Below are positions 1 through 7,701 of a stretch of 64,000 nt of DNA, one piece after another. The stretch comes from Algihabitans albus (GTDB lineage: Bacteria > Pseudomonadota > Alphaproteobacteria > Kiloniellales > DSM-21159), in the NCBI RefSeq assembly GCF_003572205.1, contig NZ_QXNY01000001.1:62001-126000 (forward strand). The letters run 5' to 3'. Below the pieces are notes generated by a model. That model saw only the letters and a program-made list of their open reading frames with translations. It did not search any database and was not told the DNA's origin. The position numbers and the translations under genes were made by a program. The first letter of the stretch is position 1. Each line of letters opens with the position of its first letter.

Positions 1-298
1 GCTCGATCTGCGCGTCATCAACTCGCGCAACTTCTCTGTCCCCTACGTCACCTCTCTGCAGAAACAGATCTACGGCTTCGAAGTCGAGGCCAACATCTTC
101 CGTTTCTTCGGAGACACCCTGGTCGAATTCGACGCCGGGCGGATCCAAAACGAACCGCTTCAGCTCGGCGTTCGCTCGGTGGTCGAGATGGCCGTCTACC
201 AGATCATGACGGACTTCCTCGGTCTGCCGGCCAGTGATGGGTGCGACCTCGTGAAGACCGACTTCATGGGCGAACACCTGAAGCGGTTCGAATCCTGA
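1..298 (+). CDS. hfaB: CsgG/HfaB family holdfast anchor protein, C-terminal part
   Basis: The open frame enters from the left edge (first full codon at base 2) and ends at a TGA at 296-298, leaving 98 C-terminal residues. They match the end of the CsgG/HfaB family: an aromatic stretch with IYGFEVEANIFRFFG, then a segment ending in VVEMAVYQIMTDFLGLP. HfaB is the outer-membrane lipoprotein pore of the Caulobacter holdfast-anchor system and is homologous to the curli secretion channel CsgG. It exports or anchors HfaA and HfaD, which attach the adhesive polysaccharide to the cell. The next gene downstream is HfaD-like, 32 bases away, which supports the assignment. The N-terminus and its lipobox lie outside the window. 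Confidence 0.8.
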   Translation, partial: LDLRVINSRNFSVPYVTSLQKQIYGFEVEANIFRFFGDTLVEFDAGRIQNEPLQLGVRSVVEMAVYQIMTDFLGLPASDGCDLVKTDFMGEHLKRFES

Positions 299-330
299 AG
301 CGAACCAAACGAAACAGGAGTAGTCGTGAG

Positions 331-1938
331 ATGATCAAATATCGCCTTCTGGCAGGCACGGCGATCGTCGCCGCTGCCGCTCTGGGATCGTCGCAGGCCT
401 TCGCCTTCGACGAGCTCAACTGGAGCTGGGACCTCGATGTGGATACCGACATCACCCAGCAATTCACCTTCGCGGCCGATCTGGAGCCGAGCGGCCTCGT
501 CGTGGTCGAGGATTGGCAGATCCACATCGGCGACGTGACTGCCACGTCGCTCGTCACCGACGTGACCAACAATCAGCCCGCGGGCGAAGGCGGCACCGTC
601 GCAGTGCCTCTGACCCTGACTCTGACCGGCGAAGCCTCCGCCACCGGCGACACCACACTCGAAGCCCTCGCCGATGCGCAGGTCACCGATTCCGAGGACA
701 ACGTTCTCGCGGACGTGTCGGACACCATCAACAACTCGGGTATCGATCCGGCCGGCGACTTCACCGGTACGGCCGACTTCATCGTCGAAGTCGAGATCCC
801 CGGCGAGGCGATGGCCTTCGACGCGACCGTGGAACTGCCCGAGGTCGTCAGTGCCGCGGTGGCCGTCGGCAACAACGCCAACATCACCAGTGCGGTGAAG
901 ACCGATGTGCACGACACGCAGATCCTCTTCAACGCGGACGAGGACGAGCCGCTGGGGAGCTTCACCGTGACGGAGGAGAAGACGACCACGAGCCAGTCCG
1001 AAATGGACAGCTCCTCCGAGTCTTGGGACCTCGCCAAGACGGCGTCGCTCGGCGGATCCTTCAATTGGGACTACGCAGCCAACGAGTCCGCAAGCGAAAC
1101 GAGTTCGGCGACCTGGAACAGCTCGCATGACCTGAACGCCGACTTCGCGAAGACCGCCTCGCTCGACGCCGAGGGAACGGCCGACTTCGAGGGCACCTTC
1201 GACGCCGACCTGGAGAAGAACTTGAAGTTCGCCAGCCTTACGGCAAACGCGACCGGCGAGTTCGACGGCACGGCCGACTTCGAAGCCACAGCCGACCTGA
1301 CCGCCGAAGGCACACTGTCGGCCTCGGAAACCGCTTCCTCGACCTCCGAGAACGCGGCCAACTTCGAGTCCACGACGGCGGCCAGCCTGGCCCTGGAGGG
1401 GAGCAAGACCTGGGCATTCAACCAGGCTTCGGAGGCTGCGTCCTCCAACAGTTTCGAAACGGAGACGATGACCCACAGCATGTCCGTCGAAACCGACGGG
1501 GATCTCTACGCTCTCTACGCCGCCGGCTCCCTTTGGGGTCACCTGCTGCACGAGGGCGTGAACACCGGGTTGGCAACCACGTTGACCCTGATGACCGCCG
1601 CGGCCTTGGGCGGCCTGGAGCAAGCGGAAATCTCCGCCGACTCCCAGGTCTACAACATCCTGAACGCCTCGGTGGACAGCTCGGCGGCGGCGATCGGCAA
1701 CAACAAGTCGATCACGGTCGACGCAGCGACCCCGGACGACGCGGCTCTGCTCGCCGACGTCAACCAGTTCGCCTACGCCAACATCACCGCCAACTCCCAG
1801 GTCGGCGGTGTCACGGTCGACAACTACATCAAGCTCGGGCAGATCGACCGCGCCCTGGTCAACTCCAGCGCAACGGCGATCGGCAACAACCTGAACGTTT
1901 CCGTCTCCTCGCCGCTCAGCCCGAACGGCGACGAGTAA
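331..1938 (+). CDS. hfaD: HfaD-like secreted surface protein, low-complexity repeats
   Basis: A 535-residue protein with a clear signal peptide (MIKYRLLAGTAIVAAAALG, cleavage after AFA near residue 25). I chose the ATG at 331 because it starts the signal peptide and has AGGAG 10 bases upstream; the frame is open further upstream without a leader. The glycine-asparagine motif A-x-A-[VI]-G-N-N occurs near residues 178, 454 and 516. Between about 215 and 385 lies a Ser/Thr/Ala/Asp-rich tract with periodic Phe (repeated TADFE/FDGT-like units). HfaD is a surface anchor of the holdfast in Caulobacter. The position just after hfaB makes HfaD the best call, but the middle tract is not something I recognise from the family, so orthology is inferred. 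Confidence 0.6.
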   Translation: MIKYRLLAGTAIVAAAALGSSQAFAFDELNWSWDLDVDTDITQQFTFAADLEPSGLVVVEDWQIHIGDVTATSLVTDVTNNQPAGEGGTVAVPLTLTLTGEASATGDTTLEALADAQVTDSEDNVLADVSDTINNSGIDPAGDFTGTADFIVEVEIPGEAMAFDATVELPEVVSAAVAVGNNANITSAVKTDVHDTQILFNADEDEPLGSFTVTEEKTTTSQSEMDSSSESWDLAKTASLGGSFNWDYAANESASETSSATWNSSHDLNADFAKTASLDAEGTADFEGTFDADLEKNLKFASLTANATGEFDGTADFEATADLTAEGTLSASETASSTSENAANFESTTAASLALEGSKTWAFNQASEAASSNSFETETMTHSMSVETDGDLYALYAAGSLWGHLLHEGVNTGLATTLTLMTAAALGGLEQAEISADSQVYNILNASVDSSAAAIGNNKSITVDAATPDDAALLADVNQFAYANITANSQVGGVTVDNYIKLGQIDRALVNSSATAIGNNLNVSVSSPLSPNGDE

Positions 1939-1955
1939 GTGCCAACCTGACCTTC

Positions 1956-1990
1956 GAGGGAAGCCGGCAAGCCGGCTTCCCTCATTTCCT
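1956..1990 (+). terminator. Rho-independent terminator after hfaD-like gene
   Basis: A perfect 13-bp inverted repeat, GAGGGAAGCCGGC (1956-1968) and GCCGGCTTCCCTC (1971-1983), is followed by ATTTCCTTT. It sits 18 bases after the stop codon. It may only partly stop transcription, because the next small gene is in the same direction 45 bases on. Confidence 0.75.
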
Positions 1991-2034
1991 TTGGACCCCT
2001 TGCCTGTCACCGTTTCACGGAAAGGGACATAACC

Positions 2035-2520
2035 ATGACGAAGCTCACCAGAACGGCCGCCGCCGGCGTCACGATCTCGCCGGTCCCGCTGCTTCTAGCG
2101 GCACTGATCCTGACGATCCCGCCCGCAGCCGCGCAGATGTACGAGCGCCCCTTCGGCTTTGCCGGGCGCGACCGCGCCTCGCTGGCGGTCATCATGAAGC
2201 AGGCGGAAAGCGGTATGTTCGACAACAGCGGCAGGACCTCGTCCGGCAGCAGCGGTCTCGACTACAACGTGACCAATCTGATCTGCGGCGGCGACTCGGG
2301 TACCGCGAACGCCGACGCCAACTCGGCCTGCGTGATCCTGAACAACTCGACCGGCAACGTCGGCGCCGATCAGGACGCGATCGGCGATCAGGGCGCCAGC
2401 TCCGACGTCGACTCGACGCAGAACAATCAAGGCGACGGCAGCCTCTCGAACGCGCTGAACGATCTGAACGGCGGCAGCGATTCCGCCGGCGGGGACGGCG
2501 ATCCATCGTCCGTCCAATAG
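2035..2520 (+). CDS. Small secreted Asn/Asp/Ser-rich protein of the hfa locus
   Basis: A 161-residue protein starting at ATG 2035, with GGAAAGGGA upstream. It has a hydrophobic signal segment (residues about 12-33, ending PPAAAQ). The mature part begins MYERPFGFAGRDRASLA and then becomes rich in Gly, Asn, Asp and Ser, with two Cys (near ICGG and SACV) and repeats of the NNSTGN / DQDAIGDQ kind. It follows the HfaB-HfaD pair, so it may be an HfaA-type small anchor subunit or another HfaB cargo. I cannot confirm homology to HfaA from the sequence alone. The gene is flanked by strong terminators on both sides, so it may have its own promoter. Confidence 0.55.
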   Translation: MTKLTRTAAAGVTISPVPLLLAALILTIPPAAAQMYERPFGFAGRDRASLAVIMKQAESGMFDNSGRTSSGSSGLDYNVTNLICGGDSGTANADANSACVILNNSTGNVGADQDAIGDQGASSDVDSTQNNQGDGSLSNALNDLNGGSDSAGGDGDPSSVQ

Positions 2521-2545
2521 ATCCGAAACGTTCCTTCGGCAGGCC

Positions 2546-2582
2546 AAGGGCGAGACGGTGAAAGCCGTCTCGCCCTTTTACT
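2546..2582 (+). terminator. Rho-independent terminator ending the hfa locus
   Basis: The stem GGGCGAGACGG (2548-2558) pairs with CCGTCTCGCCC (2565-2575), with a short loop, and is followed by TTTTACTTT. It lies 25 bases after the stop of the small secreted protein. Confidence 0.85.
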
Positions 2583-2678
2583 TTAGCTGGGACTGCATTA
2601 CGAATCCTGCCCCACGCCCGGCATCGCTCCAAGCCTTGAAAAGGGAGGCTGCGAAAGAGTGGCGGGCGACGCCTTGTT

Positions 2679-3341
2679 TTAGCGGGCGCCTGCGGCCCTC
2701 TGCGCGCCGAGCGGCGCTCGGACGCCTTGCGGCACCTCCGCCGGCCCGCCCTGGTCGTTGCCTTCGCAGACCATCATGGAGACCGGCGCAGCCATCCCCG
2801 GCAGACACGCCGGGCGCACACTGCAACGCTTACCCGAAACGCTCTCCTGCCGAGCCGCCGCCGTCTGAAACGCGCCCGGTGTTGCACCTGATGGCGCATC
2901 TGATGTCACACTTGGTGGCGACGAGGGCGCGGGCGCCGGAGGGCCGCTGAATTCGCGCGGCAGCGGACGGGGTGCCGAAAGCGGCATGTCCGCCGGCTTC
3001 GGGCTCCGGTCGAGGCTTTCGAACCGCCAGTCGGACTCGCCCCAGACGCCTGCCGCCCTGGCCCCGTCGCCGGCACCCCTGGAACCATCCTGTTCGACGC
3101 GCAGCCCGGCCAAGCGCGCGGTGCAGCTTGGCGAGACCTGATCGTCCAGTCTGGAGAGAGCCTGTTGAATCTGCGCGCCGGGAGCGGTCGCGCCCTCCGG
3201 CGCTCCAGCACCGCCGCCGATCGCGGAGCTCAGGACGTTGGTCGCGATACCGGCGATGGTAAGTGCCACGCAGCCAGATAGGGCAATCGTCGAAACGGCC
3301 AGAGTCGAAACCAGCAGAAGTTGTCGAAATCCTTGCGTCAT
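2679..3341 (-). CDS. Putative lipoprotein of unknown function
   Basis: A 220-residue protein with a lipoprotein signal: a charged N-terminus, a hydrophobic stretch and the lipobox L-S-G-C with acylated Cys24. The start at 3341 (MTQGFRQ) puts the signal peptide at the N-terminus; an upstream ATG at 3377 would add 12 residues. The mature part has a short hydrophobic segment just after the lipobox (VALTIAGIATNVLSSAIGGG), a Pro/Ala/Ser-rich middle, and a C-terminal Cys-containing region (RCSVRPACLPG, MMVCEGN). I do not recognise the family. It converges on the hfa locus, and its promoter must lie in the AT-rich region shared with the response-regulator gene. Confidence 0.5.
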   Translation of the reverse strand: MTQGFRQLLLVSTLAVSTIALSGCVALTIAGIATNVLSSAIGGGAGAPEGATAPGAQIQQALSRLDDQVSPSCTARLAGLRVEQDGSRGAGDGARAAGVWGESDWRFESLDRSPKPADMPLSAPRPLPREFSGPPAPAPSSPPSVTSDAPSGATPGAFQTAAARQESVSGKRCSVRPACLPGMAAPVSMMVCEGNDQGGPAEVPQGVRAPLGAQRAAGAR

Positions 3342-3653
3342 GCCGGTCAGTTTCGCTTGGGTCGCAAGCGAGATCACCTGTCTGTCCGGCTCCTCGCTCT
3401 ACTCCCTGTAGAACGGCTTTTTTCCCAAGGGGGTATCTGGCCAGAAAGAGGTAGATCGTAAGAAACGGTGGATCGAACTATCCAAATGATCAATTATAAA
3501 ATCAAACAAGTGACAGGTCTGAATTTTGTCACAGCGCCAAAGAAGACATGAACTTCACTTGAAGAGTTGCTCCGGCGGCGCTCGTTTGACGAGTTTCTAA
3601 GACAACTAAAAAAGAAGAACTCTCAAACGCGTGGGGCAAGCGGGGAGGAAACG
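3342..3653. promoter_or_regulatory. AT-rich divergent promoter region with an inverted repeat
   Basis: These 312 bases separate the lipoprotein gene from the LuxR-type regulator and contain no convincing gene. The stretch from about 3480 to 3560 is much more AT-rich than its surroundings. It holds an inverted repeat, GTGACA (3510-3515), 11 bases, TGTCAC (3527-3532), which could be an operator. No specific regulator can be assigned. Confidence 0.4.
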
Positions 3654-4406
3654 ATGCGCGCGATAATCGCCGACGACCATCCCATGGTGCGCGATGCGAC
3701 AGCATCCTTGCTGCGCGACCGCTATGGAGCAGAGGCCGATATCCGTCGTGTCGGCACCTATGACGCCCTTCTGTTGGCTTTGGAGATGGGACGTACGGAT
3801 CTTATCGTCGTCGATCTGGACATGCCCGATCTCAGTCCGTCTCATAATCTCACGACCGTGACTCGCAAGTCGGGGGAAGTCCCGCTGATCGTCTTCTCCT
3901 CGTCCCGCGCAGTCTCCGTTATCCGCTCGGCCAGACAACAGGGTGCCCACGGTTATGTCTGCAAGGCGGACTCGCCCGACACCTTGCTCGCGGCGCTGGA
4001 AACGGTCCTGGCGGGGGGAGAGTTCTTCCCCGATGAGCTGACGGCCGCAAGCGAAGCCTTCGCGCGCTTCCTGCCGAACGAAGCCGCGTTGCACGCCGCA
4101 AGCGCAGAGGGCTGCTCCGCACCGGGGGCCAAGGACAGGCCGGAACTGCCGCCCCTGACACCGCGGCAGCAAGAGATTCTGCACTGCCTCGGCCTCGGTC
4201 TTGCGAACAAGGAGATCGGTCGCCGGCTGGGAATTTCGGATTCCACGGTGAAGGTGCACATGCACGGCCTGTTCGAACGCCTGGGTGTACAGAACCGCAC
4301 CCAAGCGGCGCTGCTGGCCCGGCGTTGCGAAGGCGAAAAGGACCGGGACGATCCGGCCAAAGACAGCGCTCCTGGCGACCTCGCCTCTCCGCCCCTGTCC
4401 CGCTGA
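3654..4406 (+). CDS. LuxR/NarL-type response regulator
   Basis: A 250-residue two-domain regulator. The receiver domain (1 to about 125) has the acidic pair D7/D8, the phospho-acceptor D54 in VVDLDMP and the conserved Lys in VCKAD. A linker leads to a C-terminal LuxR helix-turn-helix (about 170-232, LTPRQQEILHCLGLGLANKE then SDSTVKVHM). The ATG at 3654 was chosen because GGGGAGG lies six bases upstream and it begins the receiver fold. No histidine kinase is adjacent, so the partner is unknown. It belongs to the NarL/FixJ family and would bind DNA as a dimer on phosphorylation. It may control the neighbouring lipoprotein or the hfa genes; that is inference from position only. Confidence 0.85.
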   Translation: MRAIIADDHPMVRDATASLLRDRYGAEADIRRVGTYDALLLALEMGRTDLIVVDLDMPDLSPSHNLTTVTRKSGEVPLIVFSSSRAVSVIRSARQQGAHGYVCKADSPDTLLAALETVLAGGEFFPDELTAASEAFARFLPNEAALHAASAEGCSAPGAKDRPELPPLTPRQQEILHCLGLGLANKEIGRRLGISDSTVKVHMHGLFERLGVQNRTQAALLARRCEGEKDRDDPAKDSAPGDLASPPLSR

Positions 4407-4566
4407 CTGCCAATCCAGAGAGGGGACTCCGCCCCCCGATTCCGCAAGCCGTCACGAAGCTGTGTCGAGGGCGGCATGAAAGCGTCATACAGCCGCAATG
4501 GAGTCGTGATTTACCGCCGTTAGCTTGCCGCCTTCGGTCGTATGGCGTCAAACAAGGGAGGCGGAG

Positions 4567-5952
4567 ATGCAACTCACGCGAAGGATCGGCGGCTTGGTCG
4601 CCGCGAGTTTTCTGCTTGCGGCGCCGAGCGCACTCGCCGCGGAGGCCGTCAAGTTCGAGGCCAAACTGGTAGGTCATGCCGCCTTGCCGGCCAGCACCTT
4701 CGTCCCGGCGCCGGCCGACGCGCCCAGCCTCTTCCACACCTCCGGCAAGTTCACCGGGCCGGAGAACCTGCGCGACGAAAGCCTCTACACGCGCGAGGGC
4801 CAGACCTGGCTGTCCGATCCGGCCGCGCCGCGCATGACCGGCCTGTTCCTGCCTTTCACCGGCCAGCCGATCCAGGGCTTTTCCGGCATCAAGACACTCG
4901 GCGGCGGGGAATTCCTGGTCCTGATCGACAATGGCTTCGGCAACAAGGCGAACTCGCCCGACGCGATGCTGATGGCCCTGCGCGTCAAGCCGGACTTCGA
5001 GAGCGGACGTGTTGAACTGCTCGAGACCATCTTTCTGCGCGACCCTGACGGGGTGGTGCCCTTCCGGATCGTCACGGAGGCGACCGACACGCGCTACCTG
5101 ACGGGAGGCGATTTCGATCTCGAGGGCATTCAGCCGGTCGGCGATCTGATCTGGTTCGGCGACGAGTTCGGCCCCTACATCTTCGCCACCGATCTGGAAG
5201 GCCGCGTCGTACGCTTTCTCGAGACCGAGGTGGAGGGCGAGATCGTCAAGTCGCCGGACCACTACAGCCTGAGCTTGCCCGCCACGCCTGATGGAGCGGT
5301 CGACTTCCGGGTCCGCCGCAGCCGCGGCTTCGAGGGCATGGCTCAGACCATGGACGGCCGCTTTCTACGCCCGATGTTCGAGGCCCCGCTCTGGGATGCC
5401 GAAGCCGGCGATTGGGAACGTCAGAACGGCCAACAGGTGCTGCGGATCATCGAACTGGACGTCGAGACCGGCGAATTCACCGACAACCAGTGGCGCTACA
5501 CCCTGGAGGCCGACGGCCACAACATCGGCGATTTCAACATGATCAGCGAGACCTTGGCGCTGGTGATCGAACGCGACGGCAACGAGGGCGATCCGCGCCT
5601 GGGCTGCAATGGGGCCGTGGCACCCGATTGCTTCAACGCACCGGCCCAGTTCAAACGGGTCTACCTGGTCGACTTCGGCCAGACCGACGCCCAGGGCAAC
5701 GTGGCCAAACTCGGCTACGTCGATCTGCTAGACATCGCCGACCCCGACGGCGTCGCCCTCGGCGGAACGATCGACGGCGTCTTCACCTTCCCCTTTGTGA
5801 CCATCGAAGACGTGGATCTGGTCGACGACCGCCACATCATCGTGGCCAACGACAACAACCTGCCCTTCTCCACCGGTCGCGAGATCGGAACGGCCGACAA
5901 CAACGAATTCATCCTGTTGGAAGTCGCCGACCTGCTGGCACCCCTGCGCTGA
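4567..5952 (+). CDS. Secreted esterase-like/phytase-like beta-propeller protein
   Basis: A 461-residue exported protein. The start at 4567 follows GGGAGGCGGAG and opens a standard signal peptide (MQLTRRIGGLVAASFLLAAP, cleavage near ALA-AEA). The mature sequence has the features of the 'esterase-like activity of phytase' family: FSGIKTL, LIDNGFGNK, DLEGIQPVGD, DEFGPYIF, RGFEGMAQT, and IEDVDLVDDRHIIVANDNNLPFS near the end. These proteins fold as periplasmic or extracellular beta-propellers and are thought to act on phosphoesters, but the true substrate is rarely known. The gene stands alone. A GC-rich hairpin follows it, before the convergent PhyH gene. Confidence 0.8.
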   Translation: MQLTRRIGGLVAASFLLAAPSALAAEAVKFEAKLVGHAALPASTFVPAPADAPSLFHTSGKFTGPENLRDESLYTREGQTWLSDPAAPRMTGLFLPFTGQPIQGFSGIKTLGGGEFLVLIDNGFGNKANSPDAMLMALRVKPDFESGRVELLETIFLRDPDGVVPFRIVTEATDTRYLTGGDFDLEGIQPVGDLIWFGDEFGPYIFATDLEGRVVRFLETEVEGEIVKSPDHYSLSLPATPDGAVDFRVRRSRGFEGMAQTMDGRFLRPMFEAPLWDAEAGDWERQNGQQVLRIIELDVETGEFTDNQWRYTLEADGHNIGDFNMISETLALVIERDGNEGDPRLGCNGAVAPDCFNAPAQFKRVYLVDFGQTDAQGNVAKLGYVDLLDIADPDGVALGGTIDGVFTFPFVTIEDVDLVDDRHIIVANDNNLPFSTGREIGTADNNEFILLEVADLLAPLR

Positions 5953-6011
5953 GATCCGGGTTCCTCCGCGAAGGGTCGGTGGGTGGTCGTAGGGCCGCCT
6001 GACCGGCCGGT

Positions 6012-6054
6012 CGGCGGTTTCGCTCTCGAAGGGTTTCGCTCTCGAAGACCGCCG
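6012..6054. terminator. Possible bidirectional terminator containing a 14-bp direct repeat
   Basis: CGGCGGT (6012-6018) pairs with ACCGCCG (6048-6054). The loop holds two copies of TTTCGCTCTCGAAG (6018-6031 and 6034-6047). It lies between two convergent genes. There is no good T-run, so the terminator role is only likely. Confidence 0.35.
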
Positions 6055-6063
6055 GTGCCGGCC

Positions 6064-6966
6064 TTACTCCGCCGCCTGCTCTTCTCCGGCCTGAGCCGCG
6101 AAGATCGAGGTGTAGCCTTTCGACCAGTCGGGCGGTACCTGGCCGGGTCGCGGATCGTGATGCGCCCAGCGCACCGCCTCGCCACGCAGGAGCGCCCGGT
6201 CGTTTCGGGAGCGCGAGGGATTGGCCGTGTAGGCAAAGGCATCGGCCGAGGTGTAGGCGTTGAGCAGCAACGGTCGTGCGGTCGAACTGCGCGCCGGCTC
6301 GGAAGCGTGAACGCTGCGGCAATTATGCACGGTGATGGAACCGGCTGACCCGGCCAGCACCTGGGCTTGGCTGGTGTCGAGACCGGCGGCATCCGCGTCA
6401 CTCAGACACCCCGTCCAGGTCCCGGCCGCGTCGTAGTGGTCGTAGAGCGGCCCGTCGTGGCTGCCCGGCAGCACGATAAGCGGTCCGTCGTCCGCTGCGA
6501 CATCGGTCAGGTAGGTGCCAATGGTCAGCGGGCTGTAGTTGGTATGGGGATAGAAGGGAGCATCCTGGTGCCAGCGAACGGCGTTGGCCGTCGGATCGGA
6601 ATCCGCCCATTTGAAGTTCAGTTTCGAATGGTGAAAGGCGACGTTCGGCCCGACCAGGTCGGCCGCGACGTCCGCCAACAAACCGCAAGCGAAATCCCAG
6701 TAAGCCTTGTCCTGAGCGTCCGGCGTCTTGAGGCGGCGGACGCGGGGCGCATCGGCGCAGTGTCCCGGTGCCAGATCATAGACACCGTCGCTTTCGCGTC
6801 GCTCCCGGCTCTTCTCGACGAAGGCCGCGGTGACACGGTTCAGGCCGGCGATGGTCTCGGCATCGATCAGCTCGTCAACCAGCAGATAACCTTTCTCAAG
6901 GTAAAAGGCACGCTGGTCCTGGCTCAGAACGCGTGGTGGGCAGGCGAGGATCTCTTCGGGCTGCAT
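6064..6966 (-). CDS. Phytanoyl-CoA dioxygenase (PhyH) family protein
   Basis: A 300-residue Fe(II)/2-oxoglutarate oxygenase of the PhyH family. The iron ligands are visible: H133 and D135 in RWHQDAPF and a distal His, most likely H220 in RSVHASEP, with R231 eleven residues later as the expected 2-oxoglutarate contact. The start at 6966 has GGAGG upstream and removes a 13-residue extension. PhyH-family members hydroxylate diverse small molecules (phytanoyl-CoA, ectoine, natural products), and the substrate here cannot be read from sequence. Its neighbours are an esterase-like protein and an unknown protein, with no obvious pathway link, although the sulfonate operon begins less than 1 kb away. 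Confidence 0.82.
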   Translation of the reverse strand: MQPEEILACPPRVLSQDQRAFYLEKGYLLVDELIDAETIAGLNRVTAAFVEKSRERRESDGVYDLAPGHCADAPRVRRLKTPDAQDKAYWDFACGLLADVAADLVGPNVAFHHSKLNFKWADSDPTANAVRWHQDAPFYPHTNYSPLTIGTYLTDVAADDGPLIVLPGSHDGPLYDHYDAAGTWTGCLSDADAAGLDTSQAQVLAGSAGSITVHNCRSVHASEPARSSTARPLLLNAYTSADAFAYTANPSRSRNDRALLRGEAVRWAHHDPRPGQVPPDWSKGYTSIFAAQAGEEQAAE

Positions 6967-7127
6967 CGCTTTTTTTCCTCCATCGAGCGGTTTTAACCAA
7001 ATCATACGCCTTCGTGCCGTTTCGCAAAGGTCTCACGTCGAACCGTCCGGTCGAGTCGCCGCGCTTCTCTCTCCTATCCGAATGAGGTAGTAGTCATTTG
7101 TGCAAGGGATACAATTTGGGGGATCTG

Positions 7128-7667
7128 ATGTTAGTGCCCAGCCTGATCGAAGGATCCGGCGCACTGCCGGCCCAGAGCGACAAGGTCTACGGTGTCGGCG
7201 GCCAGCTTCTGGCGCTGCGCCTGCGCTTCCGGGCCAACTGCGGCGCATTGCAGCAAGTGCTGAGAATCCTCACGGAGGAGGACTTCGTTGCCCGCTACCA
7301 CGAGCGGCCGACACGCGCGGATGAAGCCTTCCCGGAACTTCTGCAGAGCCATGGCTTCGCGCGGGAGTTCGGGAGCTACTTTTCGTCGTCGATCGCCCTG
7401 GGGACCTGCATCGACGGCATCCGCACGGCCTGGAAGGAGTCCGACCTGCTGATGCGTGAGGTAGGCAGCGACTTCGGCGACCCTCTCTTCGCCGACTGGG
7501 AACATGCGCGCCTGGCGCTGACCGGCTACCTCCACGCGATCGGACGCGGCGACTTCCTCGTCGCCCGGCTCCTGGACTGCCACAACGGACTGCGCGACCA
7601 GGCAGACGAGACCCGCGAAGACCTCAACGCCTACCTGGAGCAGTTACGCCACTGGGCCGGGATGTAG
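7128..7667 (+). CDS. Hypothetical protein, 179 residues
   Basis: I do not recognise this protein. The ATG at 7128 follows GGGGG by five bases; an in-frame TTG at 7098 is possible but has a worse ribosome site. There is no signal peptide or membrane segment. The sequence is mixed alpha-helical with acidic and hydrophobic residues (TEEDFVARYHERP, HARLALTGYLHAIGRGDF) and looks like a soluble cytoplasmic protein. It converges on the hpsN-like gene with a 34-base gap. Codon use is like its neighbours, so it is probably real. Confidence 0.55.
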   Translation: MLVPSLIEGSGALPAQSDKVYGVGGQLLALRLRFRANCGALQQVLRILTEEDFVARYHERPTRADEAFPELLQSHGFAREFGSYFSSSIALGTCIDGIRTAWKESDLLMREVGSDFGDPLFADWEHARLALTGYLHAIGRGDFLVARLLDCHNGLRDQADETREDLNAYLEQLRHWAGM

Positions 7668-7701
7668 CGCCTGGCGTAAATCGGATCTGCGGTGAAAGCG
7701 A

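Noticed and set aside
196-2010. A long open frame opposite the HfaD-like gene
   Set aside because: The composition is that of a shadow frame, while the sense frame has a signal peptide and a ribosome site.
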